A DNA stretch of 64,000 nucleotides from the NCBI GenBank assembly GCA_034336665.1, contig JAPFBE010000002.1, positions 81,784,905 to 81,848,904 of the forward strand. The letters run 5' to 3'. The position numbers and the translations under genes are program-made. The stretch comes from Luscinia megarhynchos. Taxonomy: Eukaryota; Chordata; Aves; Passeriformes; Turdidae. The notes under the pieces are model-generated. The model saw nothing but the letters and a program-made list of their open reading frames with translations. It was not told where the DNA came from and ran no database searches. Positions within the stretch are counted from its first letter, which is position 1. Every line of letters begins with the position of its first letter. This document shows positions 62,469 to 64,000 of the stretch, in pieces.

Positions 62469-64000
62469 ATCCAAGCAATGGAATAAGAACTATTCAAGAG
62501 AATATTCAGCTATGAGCATTACTTGAGAGTCGAGCTACCTGCATGCCTAGTCCACATTAACTAGTAAAGAAAACTCAAAAGTTTTAAGTATCTGCAACAT
62601 TATATGGACTTTTTACTATAGGAGATGTGCCCAAGTTGAGATCAGGTTAGAAATTACTTGGGTTCATTGTGTGATAGATATTGAGCTGTGTATTAATCAC
62701 ACCCATGCCAGTTCCTGCTATCCAAGTGCAATGGATCATCACTAATCCCTGAAGGGTCAGCTGAAGACCAAAGGTTATGCCTCTGTGGAGTTTATCATTT
62801 CTCATTGCAGATATCTCTGAATTGGAGAAGTGGCATAGAGTTCCCCTTCGTGGATAAACAGGAGGCACTGGTTCCCAGAAGAGTGAACTGGTCAACAGTG
62901 ATAAATCAACTTTAAAATGCAACAGTCCAAACACTAAAGCAGGATGAAGTGGTCTGTGTACCATGCAAGGAGGTTAAAAGTATGCATATCATGTGCTGTG
63001 GCTGATGGTTACTGAATGGGGACATTCTTTCTTATTAACTTTTTTTGGAATGAATACTCTCTCTGTTGTCATTGGTTGCATTTACAAGAAGTTTTTGTTC
63101 CCAAATGTCTATTCTCAGCCCTGTACTTCGTGTGTAAATAGTCTTCCTCAAATGTGATCCTAGCTTTATGCAATGATGAAGAGTTTTTTTGGGCTGCTTG
63201 GCTTGCTAGTTGTTCTTGACAGTCATGTTTCAGCTTTCTGAACATGCACATGTTCATCTTATGATTTCTGGTAACAGCATCCCCTGATAGCCTCCAGTTT
63301 TGCTGAGCTTCCCCAAGCTGCTAGGGTGTTTTGTCAGGAGTGAAGACTCACAGTCTTCAAAAGAAAGATTTCCAGCTAACCCCTGGAGAAGCACTTTTTA
63401 CTTGTCAATGTCTTTCATCACCCTCCCAGCTCTGAGAGGTGGCAATGATCTCTCCCTTGTTATCCAAGAGCAGCAAGAAGGGAAGTGGTCTCTTGAGATT
63501 GCACTCCAGTGCCATCGGAGATGCCTCCAAATGTGTGCCTGCATTTTTCTCTCTCTGTTGTTGAATGTTGTCTCACACATTTCAGTGCTGAGAGAACCAC
63601 AAGTCAAGGCAGAGACTTTCCCCACTAGCACGAAAGGAACACGACTCTTACACAAAACTCTAGCAAACTCCTTTGCTACTTTAAAAGCAAGTAACAACTC
63701 ATTTGAAAAGCAAAATTGACCCATTTGATATAAATCCTGTTTACTTTGCTTGCATGATTAGAGTTGTTATGTTAGCAGGAGGAAGACAAGCAGCATGTAG
63801 CACTATTCACTTCCCTCTGCATTTGAATTTTCTGGAACATATACATTTTTCCCTTAGAAATTGAAGGCTTTTCAAAAAAAGAATTATTTTTTCTTCTACC
63901 CAAAATCCAGAAAAACCACAGATGATAGGCTGGCAACAGTGACCAGCATGGAATAGTTACCTCTTTAACACAGTTCAGAGATACAGAAGGATCTGTCACA
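62469..64000. other. intergenic, no gene recognised
   Basis: No recognisable exon or mobile element to the end of the window. The open frame at 63,300-63,719 (139 codons) has no domain or homologue I know. Confidence 0.4.

Noticed and set aside
58000..64000. First exons of ATP6V1C1, the gene expected beyond AZIN1
   Set aside because: No exon or CpG-island promoter for it is visible; it probably lies outside the window.

Overview
The window is vertebrate nuclear DNA, and almost certainly avian. It holds intron-rich genes with GT/AG splice sites, CR1 LINE fragments, and several ~500-600 bp LTRs of a kind I know from songbird genomes. A passerine is my best guess, but it rests on recognising the LTR family by eye. 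Most of the window is intron, intergenic sequence or repeats. Two protein-coding genes can be read exon by exon, both on the minus strand: KLF10 (about 3.7-8.1 kb) and AZIN1 (about 33-57.6 kb). KLF10 followed by AZIN1 is the order I recall from human 8q22, so this is conserved vertebrate synteny.

Layout: 1-3.6 kb has no gene. KLF10 follows, with its 3' UTR, three coding exons (490 codons) and a CpG-island promoter at 7.98-9.62 kb that may be bidirectional. A 5'-truncated CR1 LINE lies at 9.88-11.47 kb. From 11.5 to 32.9 kb there is intergenic DNA with a CR1 tail, a cluster of same-strand LTRs (17.0-19.3 kb), a possible LTR at 24.8 kb, a 40-unit minisatellite (26,201-27,130) and an orphan CpG-rich block (28.7-29.65 kb). 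AZIN1 occupies 32.96-57.63 kb with ten coding exons (450 codons), two 5'-UTR exons and a TATA-containing CpG-island promoter. From 58 to 64 kb there is low-complexity DNA and one minus-strand LTR, but no gene.

KLF10 is a zinc-finger repressor induced by TGF-beta. AZIN1 is a catalytically dead ornithine decarboxylase homologue that titrates antizyme and so raises polyamine levels. Nothing here shows that the two genes act together; the link is positional.

The most informative signals are: (1) the polyamine-responsive conserved uORF of AZIN1, recovered across two 5' exons, with an AUU start candidate and the Pro-Pro-Trp stall motif near its end; (2) an AUG uORF whose stop lies 2 nt before that AUU; (3) a one-base phase shift at the end of KLF10 that removes the mammalian-type stop and adds 36 residues; and (4) Asn in place of the serine that is recoded by A-to-I editing in human AZIN1. 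I found no wholly new genetic system.
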